Notes under the pieces: generated by a model
What the model was told of the DNA's origin: nothing
The model's database searches: none
Seen by the model: the letters and a program-made list of their open reading frames with translations, nothing else
NCBI RefSeq assembly: GCF_016918035.1
Contig: NZ_JAERWK010000015.1
Coordinates: 168,775-232,774, forward strand
Length of the DNA stretch: 64,000 bases
Source: Nakamurella leprariae
Lineage (GTDB): Bacteria > Actinomycetota > Actinomycetes > Mycobacteriales > Nakamurellaceae
Direction: 5' to 3'
Shown here: in pieces, positions 12,093 through 20,995 of the stretch
Layout of the letters: every line of letters starts with the position of its first letter
Position numbering within the stretch: the stretch's first letter is position 1
Made by a program: the position numbers and the translations under genes

Positions 12093-14924
12093 TCAGGCGG
12101 CGCCGTAGGCGTTGAACGCGCACCAGGTGACGAAGTGGGCGGGGTCGTCGGGGTCCAGCACCGAGCGGGCGGTGGCCAGGGCGGAGGCCATGGTCCCGCC
12201 GTCGGCCAGCGCCGCGTGCAGCACCGGCATGATCAGCGCCGACGCCGCGTCGGGCACGGCCACCACGCTGGCCAGCACACCGCGGGTGCCGCGGGCCAGC
12301 AGGGCGCTGACGAAGCCGAGCACGTCGTCGGCGCCGAACCCGATGCCCGCGGCCGAGTTGCACGCGGCCAGCACCATCCGCCGCGGTGCGGCCGCGGCCA
12401 GGTCGAGCTCGTGCAGGGTGAGGGCGCCGTCGGTGAGCTGCAGCGAGCTGAACATGGGGTTGTCGGCCCGCAGCCGGCTGTGGCAGGCCAGGTGGGCCAG
12501 CTCGACCTGACCCAGCAGCTGCTGAGTCGCGGCCACGGTGCTGTCCGGGGGCAGCAGTGCGTCCGCGTTCGGGTAGACGCGTTGCAGGGCCAGCACCTCG
12601 GTGCGCGCGCCCTGCAGGCCGGGACCGGCGACCAGGGCGGTGGCCGCACGACCGTTCCCGTGCCCATCGGACCGTTCCGCGATGCCGGTCGCCCACACCG
12701 CGGCGGACGGCGCGACCGCGACCGGGCCGCTGCGCAGCGCCGACCACGGCACCCGGTGCAGGATCGCGCTGGGCACCACCACCAGTTCGGTAACCGGGTC
12801 GAGGGCCAGCGGATCGATCAACCGGGCGGCCAGATCGGCCACCGCGCGTCCCGCCGCGGCCCGGGCCGCGCGCCTGGCCGCGCCCACCGGTCCCGGCCGG
12901 GACAGCCGTCGGACCGCGAACATCAGCCGCTCGACCGCCTCCAGGACGGGTGCCGGCTGGCCCAGGTCGACCACCGCCACGCCCCGCGGGCCGACGGTCA
13001 CCGCCACCAGCCGGTCGGCCAGCGCCGCATAGCTGACCAGGGCGCGGCCGGCCAGCAGTCGGCGCAGCCGGGTGGGGGAGACGCCGGCGAACGCACTGCT
13101 GTCCGCCGAGCCGGCCACCTGACCGTCCGCGGCCTCGTCGGCCGGCCCGGACCCGGCGCGGCGGCGGGTGATCCGTCCGATGCGCCGTTCCAGCGCGGCC
13201 TGTCGGGCCAGCAGGTCGACGGGGTCGCCGTCCCCGCGCTCCAGCTCGGCGCCGACCGCCCGCAGTTCGGCCAGCTCGTCGCCGAGGCCGCCGTCCGGCA
13301 CCGGGGCGACCGCGGTGAGCGACGCCGCCCGGGTCCGCTCGGTCCAGGCGAACACCTGGGCTGCCGTCCCGCCCCGGAGTAGTTCCTCGAGCCCGAGCCG
13401 ACCCAGGTCACCCCCGTGGTCGCCGGCGCGGACCCGCATCTCCAGCGACCCGAAGGCGTCCCGGTGCCGGGCCAGGTCGGACAGCCCGGCCCGGCAGTGC
13501 CGCAGCACCTCGTCCCGGTCGCCGCGGGTGCGCGCGGCCAGGGCGCCGGCCAGCGCGCCGTGCAGGCGCAGCAGCACCGGGCCGCCCTCGGCCAGCCGGA
13601 CCGCCCGCGTCAGGTGGGTGACCGCCGGCGCCGGGGATCCGGCGGCCAGCGCGGTCCGCCCGGCCACCAGGTGGGCGTGCACCGCCGCGGCCACCGGACC
13701 GAGCTGGTCGACGGTGGCGGCGGCCCGGCTCACCTGGGCCGGGGTCACCGGGTCGGGCATGGGCGGAGGTTCCGGCGCCTCCGGGTGCAGTGGCGACCCG
13801 GCCGCTGCGGCGAGGTCGGGTCGGGGCGCCGCCCGCGTGTGCGGGGCGGGTGGCTCGTCCGTCCGGGCAGGTGCCTCGGTGCCGACGGGCCCGAGCGAGG
13901 CCTCGGCCTGCAGCACCGTCGCCCGTGCGGCCCACAGTGGTCGGCGCTGCTCGCGGAACATCTGGTGGGCCTGGTGCGCCCAGCGCCGGGCCTCCGCCGC
14001 CCGGTCCTGCAGCAGTCGGGCCGTCGCGAGCCGCAGGATGCCCTCGGCCGCCATCAGCCCGGCGCCCCGCTGCTGGAACTCGGCGGTGACCCGTTCGGCC
14101 ACCTCGGCGGCCTCGCTGACCAGGCGCAGGTCGAGCAGGGCGTCGGCGTACTCGATGGCGTGCTCGGCCGAGCTGGACCCGGCTACGGCGAACAGCTCCT
14201 CGGCCTGCTCGAACTGCTCGAGCCCGTCCAGGATGCGGCCGGCGTGCAGCGACACCCAGGCCCGGCTGCTGGCCACGTTGGCCGCGAGCACCGGGGAACC
14301 CTCGGCCGCCCGCCGGGCCAGTTCCAGCGCTCCGAACGCGGCGGCCGGGCGGCCGAGCTGGATCTCGATGAGACCGAGGTTGTTGCCCGCCTTGGCGGTG
14401 AGCACCGAGCCGATGTCGGGGGCGGCCAGCACGGTGCGGTAGTGACCGGCCGCCTCGGACAACCGCCCGAGGTTCTGGGCCAGCACGCCGTGCTGGAAGG
14501 CAGCCAGCCGGGCCACCGGCGGATCCTCCGGGTCGCCGGGATCGGCCGTGCCGGTCGGTCCGGACGCGGGCACCGGCAGCGCGGCGGCCTCGGCCAGGTC
14601 GCGGAAGGCGGCCGTGGAACGGCCCAGGGCCATCTGGGCGCCGGCCCGGCTGACCAGCGCGGCGCCCAGGTCGTCGACCCGGGACGACCGGCGGGCCACC
14701 CGCACCGCGCGGTCGAGAGTGGTCTTGGCCGCGGCCGCGTCCAGCGTGGTGAGCAGCGCCGAACCGATGGTGTGCAGGGCCAGCACCTCGGCCTCGGTGT
14801 CACCCGCCTGGCGGGCCGCCGCCAGCAGGTCCCGCACCTCCGGCAGGTGGCGGACTGGATCGGCCACGGTCAGCCGGCGCAGTTCCCGGGCCCGCCGGGC
14901 CAGCTCCGGCGCGGCCGTCGTCAT
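12093..14924 (-). CDS. TPR-CHAT protein (caspase-like peptidase domain)
   Basis: A 943-aa protein with a long N-terminal array of TPR-like helices (about residues 10-350), a proline/alanine-rich linker, further helices, and a C-terminal CHAT domain of caspase/separase fold. The catalytic dyad is His815 (LAHLACHS) and Cys855 (VLAACNSA). The C-terminal HFVTWCAFNAYG block is typical of the family. CHAT-TPR proteins act as sensor-proteases in bacterial conflict and death pathways. The ATG at 14924 overlaps the stop of the upstream membrane protein by 4 bp (ATGA), implying coupled translation; the frame is open further upstream without coding character. Substrates and trigger are unknown. Confidence 0.88.
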   Translation of the reverse strand: MTTAAPELARRARELRRLTVADPVRHLPEVRDLLAAARQAGDTEAEVLALHTIGSALLTTLDAAAAKTTLDRAVRVARRSSRVDDLGAALVSRAGAQMALGRSTAAFRDLAEAAALPVPASGPTGTADPGDPEDPPVARLAAFQHGVLAQNLGRLSEAAGHYRTVLAAPDIGSVLTAKAGNNLGLIEIQLGRPAAAFGALELARRAAEGSPVLAANVASSRAWVSLHAGRILDGLEQFEQAEELFAVAGSSSAEHAIEYADALLDLRLVSEAAEVAERVTAEFQQRGAGLMAAEGILRLATARLLQDRAAEARRWAHQAHQMFREQRRPLWAARATVLQAEASLGPVGTEAPARTDEPPAPHTRAAPRPDLAAAAGSPLHPEAPEPPPMPDPVTPAQVSRAAATVDQLGPVAAAVHAHLVAGRTALAAGSPAPAVTHLTRAVRLAEGGPVLLRLHGALAGALAARTRGDRDEVLRHCRAGLSDLARHRDAFGSLEMRVRAGDHGGDLGRLGLEELLRGGTAAQVFAWTERTRAASLTAVAPVPDGGLGDELAELRAVGAELERGDGDPVDLLARQAALERRIGRITRRRAGSGPADEAADGQVAGSADSSAFAGVSPTRLRRLLAGRALVSYAALADRLVAVTVGPRGVAVVDLGQPAPVLEAVERLMFAVRRLSRPGPVGAARRAARAAAGRAVADLAARLIDPLALDPVTELVVVPSAILHRVPWSALRSGPVAVAPSAAVWATGIAERSDGHGNGRAATALVAGPGLQGARTEVLALQRVYPNADALLPPDSTVAATQQLLGQVELAHLACHSRLRADNPMFSSLQLTDGALTLHELDLAAAAPRRMVLAACNSAAGIGFGADDVLGFVSALLARGTRGVLASVVAVPDAASALIMPVLHAALADGGTMASALATARSVLDPDDPAHFVTWCAFNAYGAA

Positions 14925-15778
14925 CGGGGCTCGGCCGGATCGGCGTTCTCCCGGGCGGTGTCGGGGGCCGTCTCGGGCGTGGTTCCGGGGCTGGTCCCGG
15001 GGGCCGTCGGCCCGGCGGCGGCCCCGGCCGTCCCCGCCACCGCCGTGCGGGCGGCGGTGGGTCGGCCGGCGATCAGGTCGGAGACCCGGTCCCAGCGCGG
15101 ATCCCACCGGGCGTCCCAGGCCCGGGTGCGGACGGCGGCCCTGGCCCGCCTGCGCTTGCCGTACCAGCGCCGAGCCCACCAGGATCCGGGCCGGGCCAGC
15201 CGGAACGCGGCCACCCACGCGATGAACGGGACGAAGCAGCTGAGCAGGGCGGTGCGGTACTTGCCCTTGAGCACGGTGATGAGGGCCAGCAGCGCGTGCA
15301 CGACGACCACGGTGGTCAGCGACAACCGGACGCCCAGTTCACCGGCCGACAGCTGGTCGACGCCGTTGGGCGACAGGCCGACCAGACCGAAGCCCATCAC
15401 GGCGGCGGTGAAGCCGATGACCTCCACCGACAGTCGTCCCTCGGACGACCAGTACACGTCCTGCAGGTGCAGGATCAGCGCGAACTCGTCCAGCACCAGC
15501 GACATCCCGACGCCGATGGCCACCGCCGCGATGTGCACCCACGGGCGCTGTGGGGTGGAGATGGCCAGCAGCGCACCGGCGACCAGCAGCAGGATCCCCG
15601 GGACCGCGTGGTGGACGTGGGTGCCGGAGCTGGTGACGTTGTCCCTGAACGGACCCCGTCCGGCCCGGATCGACCGGGTGATCAGGCGGGTGACCAGGAA
15701 CGTCGCGATGAAGGCGGCCAGGCACAGCAGGAGGGGCAACTTGCCCGGCTCCACGATGTTGCGTTCCCACCACCCCAC
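14921..15778 (-). CDS. Conserved actinobacterial integral membrane protein
   Basis: A 285-aa protein with about six hydrophobic segments in residues 13-195 and a histidine-bearing motif GTHVHHAVPGILLL in the second loop, followed by a charged, Thr/Pro-rich cytoplasmic tail of about 80 residues. I recognise the HVHH-type family as a common actinobacterial membrane protein without known function. It is coupled to the CHAT protein by an ATGA overlap, so the pair is probably made together. In this setting it could be a membrane sensor or effector for the CHAT protease; that is inference. Confidence 0.75.
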   Translation of the reverse strand: MGWWERNIVEPGKLPLLLCLAAFIATFLVTRLITRSIRAGRGPFRDNVTSSGTHVHHAVPGILLLVAGALLAISTPQRPWVHIAAVAIGVGMSLVLDEFALILHLQDVYWSSEGRLSVEVIGFTAAVMGFGLVGLSPNGVDQLSAGELGVRLSLTTVVVVHALLALITVLKGKYRTALLSCFVPFIAWVAAFRLARPGSWWARRWYGKRRRARAAVRTRAWDARWDPRWDRVSDLIAGRPTAARTAVAGTAGAAAGPTAPGTSPGTTPETAPDTARENADPAEPR

Positions 15779-16055
15779 TGATCCAGCCTAGAGGGGGACC
15801 CGGACAGGACGGATGCCGTGCGCGGTCGGGGCTGCGCCGCGGCTGCGTGATCAGGGTGCGGCTGCGTGTTCAGGGCGCGGCTGGATGGGATGCGCCGGGT
15901 CTGCGCCCTTGCTGCGCAGGTGCGCCGGGGATCGGCGGCGCGGATGTGGGTCAGCGGCGCGGATGAGCCGCGGCTGCGTGATCAGGGCGCAGATCACCCG
16001 GATCCGGCATCCCGCCGCCCGGGTTCAGTCGGCCACGGCCGTCCGGCGAGTGCTG
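15779..16055. other. Intergenic stretch with short degenerate direct repeats
   Basis: Between the divergent membrane-protein and recQ genes. The string GGCTGCGTGATCAGGG occurs near 15841 and 15971, with a close variant (GGCTGCGTGTTCAGGG) near 15860. I see no gene or RNA here. Confidence 0.4.
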
Positions 16056-16212
16056 GACCAGCCCGGGGTACCGCCGGACGGCCGGGCACATCGAAGCCGA
16101 GCACGACGGGCTGGACGCCGGCCGGCTCGGCGCCGATCTGCTCGAGCGGCTGGCCGCCACCGGCGGTCCGGTGCGGCGCGCGGACGTCATGCCTGTCGGG
16201 GGTCGCTCGTAG
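16056..16212 (+). pseudogene. Possible 3' remnant of an MGT-type glycosyltransferase
   Basis: One frame reads GYRRTAGHIEAEHDGLDA, then LGADLLERLAATGGPVRR and a stop at 16210-16212, with G/C-rich third positions as in real genes here. It resembles the C-terminal helix of GT1/YjiC-like glycosyltransferases. There is no upstream coding extension in this frame, so if real it is a relic. The stop codon overlaps the recQ -10 box. Confidence 0.3.
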
Positions 16213-16215
16213 CCT
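16210..16215 (+). promoter_or_regulatory. Leaderless -10 box of recQ-like gene
   Basis: TAGCCT ends 7 nt before the ATG at 16223. No ribosome-binding site precedes the start, consistent with a leaderless mRNA. Confidence 0.5.
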
Positions 16216-16222
16216 GCGTCCC

Positions 16223-18436
16223 ATGGATGCCACCACCGTGCCCGTCGACGCCGGCCTGGAACAGCGGGCCACCGAACGGCTGCGCGCCCTGGTCGGCTCG
16301 CCGACGGCGGAGCTGCGGGCCGATCAGCTCACCGCGGTGCGGGCGCTGGTGGAGGACCGCCGCCGGGCCCTGGTCGTGCAGCGCACGGGGTGGGGCAAGT
16401 CGGCGGTGTACTTCGTGGCCACCGCGCTGCTGCGTGAGCAGGGGGCCGGCCCGACGGTCATCATCTCGCCGCTGCTGGCGTTGATGCGCAACCAGATCGC
16501 CGCGGCGCAGCGAGCCGGGATCCGCGCGGTGACGATCAACTCGGCCAACGCGCACGAGTGGGAGCAGGTCCACCGGGACATCCACGACGGCGCGGTGGAC
16601 GTGCTGCTGGTCTCGCCGGAGCGGCTCAACCATCCCGGGTTCCGGGACGAGGTGCTCGGCCGGCTGGCCGCCAGCGCCGGACTGGTCGTCATCGACGAGG
16701 CGCACTGCATCTCCGACTGGGGTCACGACTTCCGGCCCGACTACCGGCGGATCCGCACGCTGCTCGGTGAGCTGCCCGCCGGCATCCCGGTGCTGGCCAC
16801 CACGGCCACCGCCAACGCGCGGGTGGTGCGCGACGTGGCCGAGCAGCTGCACGGCGACCGGGTCGGCACGGCCGATCTCGCACTGGGTCTGGACGACGAG
16901 GTGGTGGTGCTGCGTGGTTCGCTCGACCGCGGGTCGCTGCACCTGGGGGTGGTGTCGCTGCCGGACCACGCCAGCCGGCTGGGCTGGCTGACCGAGCGGC
17001 TGCGGCAGCTGGACGGCTCCGGGATCATCTACTGTCTGACCATCGCCGTGGCCGAGCAGGTGGCCGATCACCTGCGTCGCCAGGGTCTGGCCGTGGCGGC
17101 GTACTCCGGCCGGACCGATCCGACCGAGCGGGCCACCATCGAGGACGACCTGCTGGCCGACCGGCTGCGCGCGGTGGTGGCCACGTCCGCGTTGGGCATG
17201 GGGTTCGACAAACCGAACCTGCGGTTCGTGTACCACCTGGGCGCGCCGGCGTCCCCGATCAGCTATTACCAGCAGGTCGGCCGAGCCGGGCGTGGGGTGG
17301 CCGAGGCCGAGGCGGTGCTGCTGCCCGGGACCGAGGACCAGGACATCTGGCGCTACTTCGGGTCGCTGGCCTTCCCGGAGCAGAGCCGGGTGCGCCGCAC
17401 CCTGCAGGCGCTGGACGAGGCGGAGCGGCCGCTGTCGGTGCCGGCGCTGGAACCGCTGGTCGACCTGCGCCGGTCCCGGCTGGAGATGATGCTCAAGGTG
17501 CTGGACGTGGACGGCGCCGTCCGCCGGGTCACCGGGGGCTGGACCGCCACCGGGCAGCCGTGGGAGTACGACGCCGACCGCTACGCCCGGGTCGCCGCGA
17601 CCCGTGACGCCGAGCAGCAGGCCATGCTCGACTACCAGCGCACCGACGAGTGCCGGATGGCGTTCCTGCGCCGGCAGCTCGACGACGTGGACCTGCCGGA
17701 CGGTGGCGGGGGAGATGGCTGGCGGTGCGGCCGCTGCGACACCTGCGGTGGTCTGACCCTGGCCACGACGGTGTCGGACGAGCTCATCGGCCGGGCCCGG
17801 ACCGGGCTGGCCGTGCCCGGCGTGCCGATCGCCGCGCGGGGGCAGTGGCCGTCCGGGATGGCCGCGCTCGGTCTGCCCTGGTCCGGTCGACTGCCGGCGG
17901 GGGAGAAGGCGGCCGCCGGGCGCGCCGTCGGTCGGCTGGACGGTCTGGGCTGGGGGCAGGCGTTGCGCGAGGCGTTCGCGCCGGAGGCCCCGGACGGCCC
18001 GGTGGCGGTGCCGCTCCGGCACGCCGCCGTGCAGGTGCTGGACGCGTGGGCTGCGCTCGACACCGACGACCCGGGACATCTGCCCCGGCTGGACGGCGTG
18101 GCGATCATCTCGTCGCTCCGCCGGCCACAGCTCATCGAGCACCTGGGCACCGGCCTGGCCAAGGTGCTGGGGGTGCCGGTGCTGGCCCGGCTGGTGCCCG
18201 ATCCGGACGTGCCCCCGGCCGACCCGGACCGGGGCACCAACTCGGCCCAGCGGCTGCGCCAGGTCGCCGACCGGTTCCGGCTCGAGACTCCCGAAGGAGC
18301 AGCGGCACTCGCCGAGCAGCGACTGCTGCTGGTCGACGACTGGACGGACACCGGCTGGACCCTCACCGTCGCGGCCCGGGTGCTGCGCCGGGCCGGCGCG
18401 GCCGCCGTGCACCCGTTCACACTGGCCGTCCGCTGA
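16223..18436 (+). CDS. RecQ-family DNA helicase with C-terminal phosphoribosyltransferase-like domain
   Basis: A 737-aa 3'-5' DNA helicase. Walker A is QRTGWGKSAVYF, the DEAH box is IDEAHCISDWGHDFRPDY, motif III is ATTATAN, and motif VI is YYQQVGRAGR. A cysteine cluster follows at about 500 (WRCGRCDTC). The last 200 residues are not an HRDC domain. They end in LLLVDDWTDTGWTLTVAARVLRRAG, which looks like the PRPP-binding loop of type I phosphoribosyltransferases. The longer open frame upstream of 16223 is unlikely to be coding because the leaderless promoter abuts the ATG. It probably works in recombination or repair; the role of the second domain is unknown. Confidence 0.87.
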   Translation: MDATTVPVDAGLEQRATERLRALVGSPTAELRADQLTAVRALVEDRRRALVVQRTGWGKSAVYFVATALLREQGAGPTVIISPLLALMRNQIAAAQRAGIRAVTINSANAHEWEQVHRDIHDGAVDVLLVSPERLNHPGFRDEVLGRLAASAGLVVIDEAHCISDWGHDFRPDYRRIRTLLGELPAGIPVLATTATANARVVRDVAEQLHGDRVGTADLALGLDDEVVVLRGSLDRGSLHLGVVSLPDHASRLGWLTERLRQLDGSGIIYCLTIAVAEQVADHLRRQGLAVAAYSGRTDPTERATIEDDLLADRLRAVVATSALGMGFDKPNLRFVYHLGAPASPISYYQQVGRAGRGVAEAEAVLLPGTEDQDIWRYFGSLAFPEQSRVRRTLQALDEAERPLSVPALEPLVDLRRSRLEMMLKVLDVDGAVRRVTGGWTATGQPWEYDADRYARVAATRDAEQQAMLDYQRTDECRMAFLRRQLDDVDLPDGGGGDGWRCGRCDTCGGLTLATTVSDELIGRARTGLAVPGVPIAARGQWPSGMAALGLPWSGRLPAGEKAAAGRAVGRLDGLGWGQALREAFAPEAPDGPVAVPLRHAAVQVLDAWAALDTDDPGHLPRLDGVAIISSLRRPQLIEHLGTGLAKVLGVPVLARLVPDPDVPPADPDRGTNSAQRLRQVADRFRLETPEGAAALAEQRLLLVDDWTDTGWTLTVAARVLRRAGAAAVHPFTLAVR

Positions 18437-18463
18437 CCGTGCGCTGACGCTGATCGGCACACG

Positions 18464-18500
18464 ACTCGGGGCGCCCACCGTGATGGTGGGCGCCCCGAGT
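18464..18500. terminator. Bidirectional terminator hairpin
   Basis: A perfect 16-bp inverted repeat (ACTCGGGGCGCCCACC, loop GTGAT, and its complement) between the convergent recQ-like and DUF3618 genes. Confidence 0.8.
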
Positions 18501-18535
18501 ACGGATCGCGACCGACGCGCGGCGCGGGAGGTCGG

Positions 18536-19174
18536 TCAGGACCGCTGCTGCTGGGCAGCGTCCTTCGTCGTCCCCGCCGCGTCCTGGGCGTCCTGCTTGA
18601 CGTCCTGGGCGGCGTGCTGGGCATCGTCCTTGACGCTCTGCGCCTGCGCGGCGCCCTCCTCCTTGACGGTCTGCGCCGCCTCGGTGGCCGTCGACTTCAC
18701 CGACTCCACCGCCTGCTGCGCAGGCTCCTTGAGGTGCTCGGCGACCTCCTTGGCCTGATCACCCAACTGCGAGACCAGCGGCTGCGCCTGTTCCTTCACC
18801 GCCTGCACGGCCTGGCGCTCCCGCTGGCTGGCCGGCAGCAGCGAGGCCAGCAGCGCGCCCGCGCCGAACGCGATGAGCCCGGCGGCCAGCGGGTTGCCCC
18901 GGGTCTGCCGGCGCACCGCCGACTGGGTCCCGGAGGCGGTGTCGCTGATCGAGTCGCTCACCGAGGACGCCGTCGACCGACTGGAGTCGGCCAGATCGGC
19001 GGCCTGGCCCATCACCTTGTCCTTGACGCCCACCACGGTGCTCACCACCCTGTTCTTCTGCCGCTGGGCGATGCTGGCCGGATTGACCCGGTCGGACAGG
19101 GCGTTCACGTTGTGGCTGAGATCGCCTCGGGTGCGCTCGATCTCGCGACGGATCTGGTCGGGGTCGTCGGCCAT
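18536..19174 (-). CDS. DUF3618 membrane-anchored stress protein
   Basis: A 212-aa protein. The N-terminal DUF3618 signature is IRREIERTRGDLSHNVNALSDRVNP. One hydrophobic segment (NPLAAGLIAFGAGALLASLL, about residues 98-117) is followed by a long Ala/Gln/Lys-rich coiled tail (repeated QAVESVKSTATEAAQ-like heptads). The ATG overlaps the stop of the holin-X gene by one base (TGATG), and it is the last gene of a three-gene overlapping unit. Such proteins accompany holin-X proteins in actinobacterial envelope/stress operons; biochemical function is unknown. Confidence 0.8.
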   Translation of the reverse strand: MADDPDQIRREIERTRGDLSHNVNALSDRVNPASIAQRQKNRVVSTVVGVKDKVMGQAADLADSSRSTASSVSDSISDTASGTQSAVRRQTRGNPLAAGLIAFGAGALLASLLPASQRERQAVQAVKEQAQPLVSQLGDQAKEVAEHLKEPAQQAVESVKSTATEAAQTVKEEGAAQAQSVKDDAQHAAQDVKQDAQDAAGTTKDAAQQQRS

Positions 19175-19590
19175 CAGGCTTCGTCTCCTTTGAGGGCGTC
19201 GGGAATGCGCTTCACGGTGGCCGCCGTCCGGGGCAACCCGCGGACCTGTTTGAGCTCCTTGCGGCCGACCGAGTACAGGACCGCGCCGATGACGGCCCAG
19301 ATCACGGCGACGATGAGGGCCGACCAGCCCAGGCCGGTGGCCCCGCCGATGAGCCACCACAGCGCGATGGTCAGGAACAGCAGCACCATGTAGCCGGCGA
19401 ACGCAGCGCCGCCGAACATCCCCACGCCCTTGCCGGCCCGGGCCGCGGACTGCTGGACCTCGGCCTTGGCCAGCGCCACCTCCTGCCGCATGAGGGTGGA
19501 GATGTCGGTGGTGATCTCGGACAGCAGTTCGCCGAGGGACGGCTCACGGCCGGTCGGCGGCAGCCCGTGCTGCTCGACGGGACTGCTCAT
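19174..19590 (-). CDS. Actinobacterial holin-X / phage-holin-3_6 family membrane protein
   Basis: A 138-aa protein with an amphipathic N-terminal helix (LGELLSEITTDISTLMRQEVALAKAEV) and two adjacent transmembrane helices (about 58-80 and 86-107), the layout of the putative holin-superfamily proteins common in actinobacterial chromosomes. It is not in a prophage here. The ATG at 19590 overlaps the preceding stop by 4 bp (ATGA), and its own stop overlaps the DUF3618 start. A role in envelope maintenance under stress is inferred from operon partners. Confidence 0.82.
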   Translation of the reverse strand: MSSPVEQHGLPPTGREPSLGELLSEITTDISTLMRQEVALAKAEVQQSAARAGKGVGMFGGAAFAGYMVLLFLTIALWWLIGGATGLGWSALIVAVIWAVIGAVLYSVGRKELKQVRGLPRTAATVKRIPDALKGDEA

Positions 19591-20480
19591 CGGGTGCCCG
19601 TCCCCGGCTCCCGGGGCGGCCGTGGGCCGGTGGGCAGGCCGACCGCGGACTCCGGCACCGGCGGGATGTCCTGCGCCTCGGCGGCCAGCGGGCCGGGCTG
19701 CGGCGCCAGCGGCGGGGGCTCGCTGGGCGAGACGGTGGGCAGCGCTCCGGTCCGGGCCACGTTGAGTCCGGCGATCCCGTGGGCGTTCGCGGCGGGTGTC
19801 TGGGCGCGATCCGACTGCGCGACGGGTGCACCGTCGGACCGATCGGACGAGTCGGCGGAGTCATCCGAGGCGGTCGCTCCGCGCAGGAACCGGCCGGCGA
19901 GCAGGCCGGCGCCGGCGGCGATGGCCAGGAAGGCGCCGGGTCGCTGCCGGGCGAAGGACCTGACCTCCTCGAGCAATCCACCCGGATCCCGGCTCTCCAG
20001 GAAGCCGGCCACCGCACGGACCCGGTCGGCCGCCTGGTGCGCGAGGTCGGTGGCCACTCCTGCCTCGTCGGACTTCTCGGCCATCGACGACAGCTGCCCG
20101 GCCAGGGAGTGCAGCCCCGAGGCGACGCGCTGCTGCTGGGCTCCGGCCTGGTCGGTCAGTTCGGCGCGGGACTGCGACCACAGCTGCTGGAGCTGCTGAC
20201 CGGCCTCGGCGGTCACCGCGGAGACCTGCTCCTTGGCGACGGCCGCCACCTGCTGGCCGGACTCCTTGGCCGAGGCCGCGACCTGCTGGCCGGACTCCTT
20301 GGCCGAGCCGGCGACCTGCTTGGCCTGGTCGGCGGCGACGTCCTTGGTGGATCCCGCCGTGCTCCCGGCGCCGCTCGGCCCGCCGGAGCGGGACCGCGCG
20401 GCGACGGGACCGCCGGCCGGCGGTGGCTCGACCGGATCCAGCAGCGGATCGGGAACGGGGTTGCTTCGTGGGTCTGTCAC
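19587..20480 (-). CDS. Ala/Gln-rich coiled-coil protein with one membrane segment
   Basis: A 297-aa protein, first gene of the overlapping unit with holin-X and DUF3618. The N-terminal 60 residues are Pro/Ser-rich and disordered. Next comes a repeated heptad stretch (KESGQQVAASAKESGQQVAA), then an amphipathic region (GLHSLAGQLSSMAEKSDE). A helix at PGAFLAIAAGAGLLAGRFL is probably membrane-associated, and a disordered Pro-rich tail follows. The GTG at 20480 was chosen because it begins the conserved reading and lies near the end of the upstream gap. I do not recognise a named family; it resembles DUF883-like envelope proteins in layout only. Confidence 0.7.
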   Translation of the reverse strand: MTDPRSNPVPDPLLDPVEPPPAGGPVAARSRSGGPSGAGSTAGSTKDVAADQAKQVAGSAKESGQQVAASAKESGQQVAAVAKEQVSAVTAEAGQQLQQLWSQSRAELTDQAGAQQQRVASGLHSLAGQLSSMAEKSDEAGVATDLAHQAADRVRAVAGFLESRDPGGLLEEVRSFARQRPGAFLAIAAGAGLLAGRFLRGATASDDSADSSDRSDGAPVAQSDRAQTPAANAHGIAGLNVARTGALPTVSPSEPPPLAPQPGPLAAEAQDIPPVPESAVGLPTGPRPPREPGTGTR

Positions 20481-20601
20481 AGTGACCTCTGCTCTCCCGA
20501 CGGCTGTCGTCGGACGATCGAGTGGGTGGGCAGGTCCGGGGATCCGGCAGCGGAGCTGGTGGCCGCGTCCGCGAGGCCGGCAGGCCGGTCGGGACCGGCG
20601 G

Positions 20602-20832
20602 TCAGAGCAGCTTGCCGAGGCCGCCGGGCAGCTTGTCGGCGATGCCACCCAGCTTGTCGCCCAGTCCGAACTTCGCCAGCAGCGCCGGGATGTCGATGCC
20701 GAACTTGCTGAGCAGCCCGGCGTCCCGGTCGGTGTCGACCTGGTCGGGCAGTTCCTGCGCGGCCTGGTCGGCCTCCCGCTGCTTGTCCTGCCCGCGCAGG
20801 AACTCCAGGATCTGGTTCTTGTCGATGTTCAC
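20602..20832 (-). CDS. Small conserved hypothetical protein
   Basis: A 76-aa protein starting at GTG 20832 behind a strong AGGAGG ribosome-binding site. It reads NIDKNQILEFLRGQDKQREA, then QELPDQVDTDRDAGLLSKFG and a Gly/Leu/Lys-rich end. I recognise it as a recurring small actinobacterial protein without known function. It lies between the CsbD gene, from which it is separated by a terminator hairpin, and the coiled-coil/holin-X unit. Confidence 0.72.
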   Translation of the reverse strand: MNIDKNQILEFLRGQDKQREADQAAQELPDQVDTDRDAGLLSKFGIDIPALLAKFGLGDKLGGIADKLPGGLGKLL

Positions 20833-20911
20833 GGTTGCCTCCTGCACGTCGAGCACGGTGCCGGTCGGCGGCACCGGAGCGGTCGGGGAGATCGGTCTCC
20901 GAGGAGCGCGA

Positions 20912-20945
20912 CACCTTGCCGCCGGGGTCGCCCGGCGGCAAGGTG
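20912..20945. terminator. Terminator hairpin downstream of the CsbD gene
   Basis: A perfect 15-bp stem (CACCTTGCCGCCGGG with its complement) and a GTCG loop in the 163-bp gap between the CsbD gene and the 76-aa gene. Confidence 0.75.
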
Positions 20946-20995
20946 ACGCGGGCCGCCCACTCCCGGATCGGTGCGGCGATCGACCCGGGAACGGT

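Noticed and set aside
19174..19590. Prophage holin
   Set aside because: No phage genes are nearby and the operon partners are stress/envelope proteins; holin-X proteins are chromosomal in many actinobacteria.
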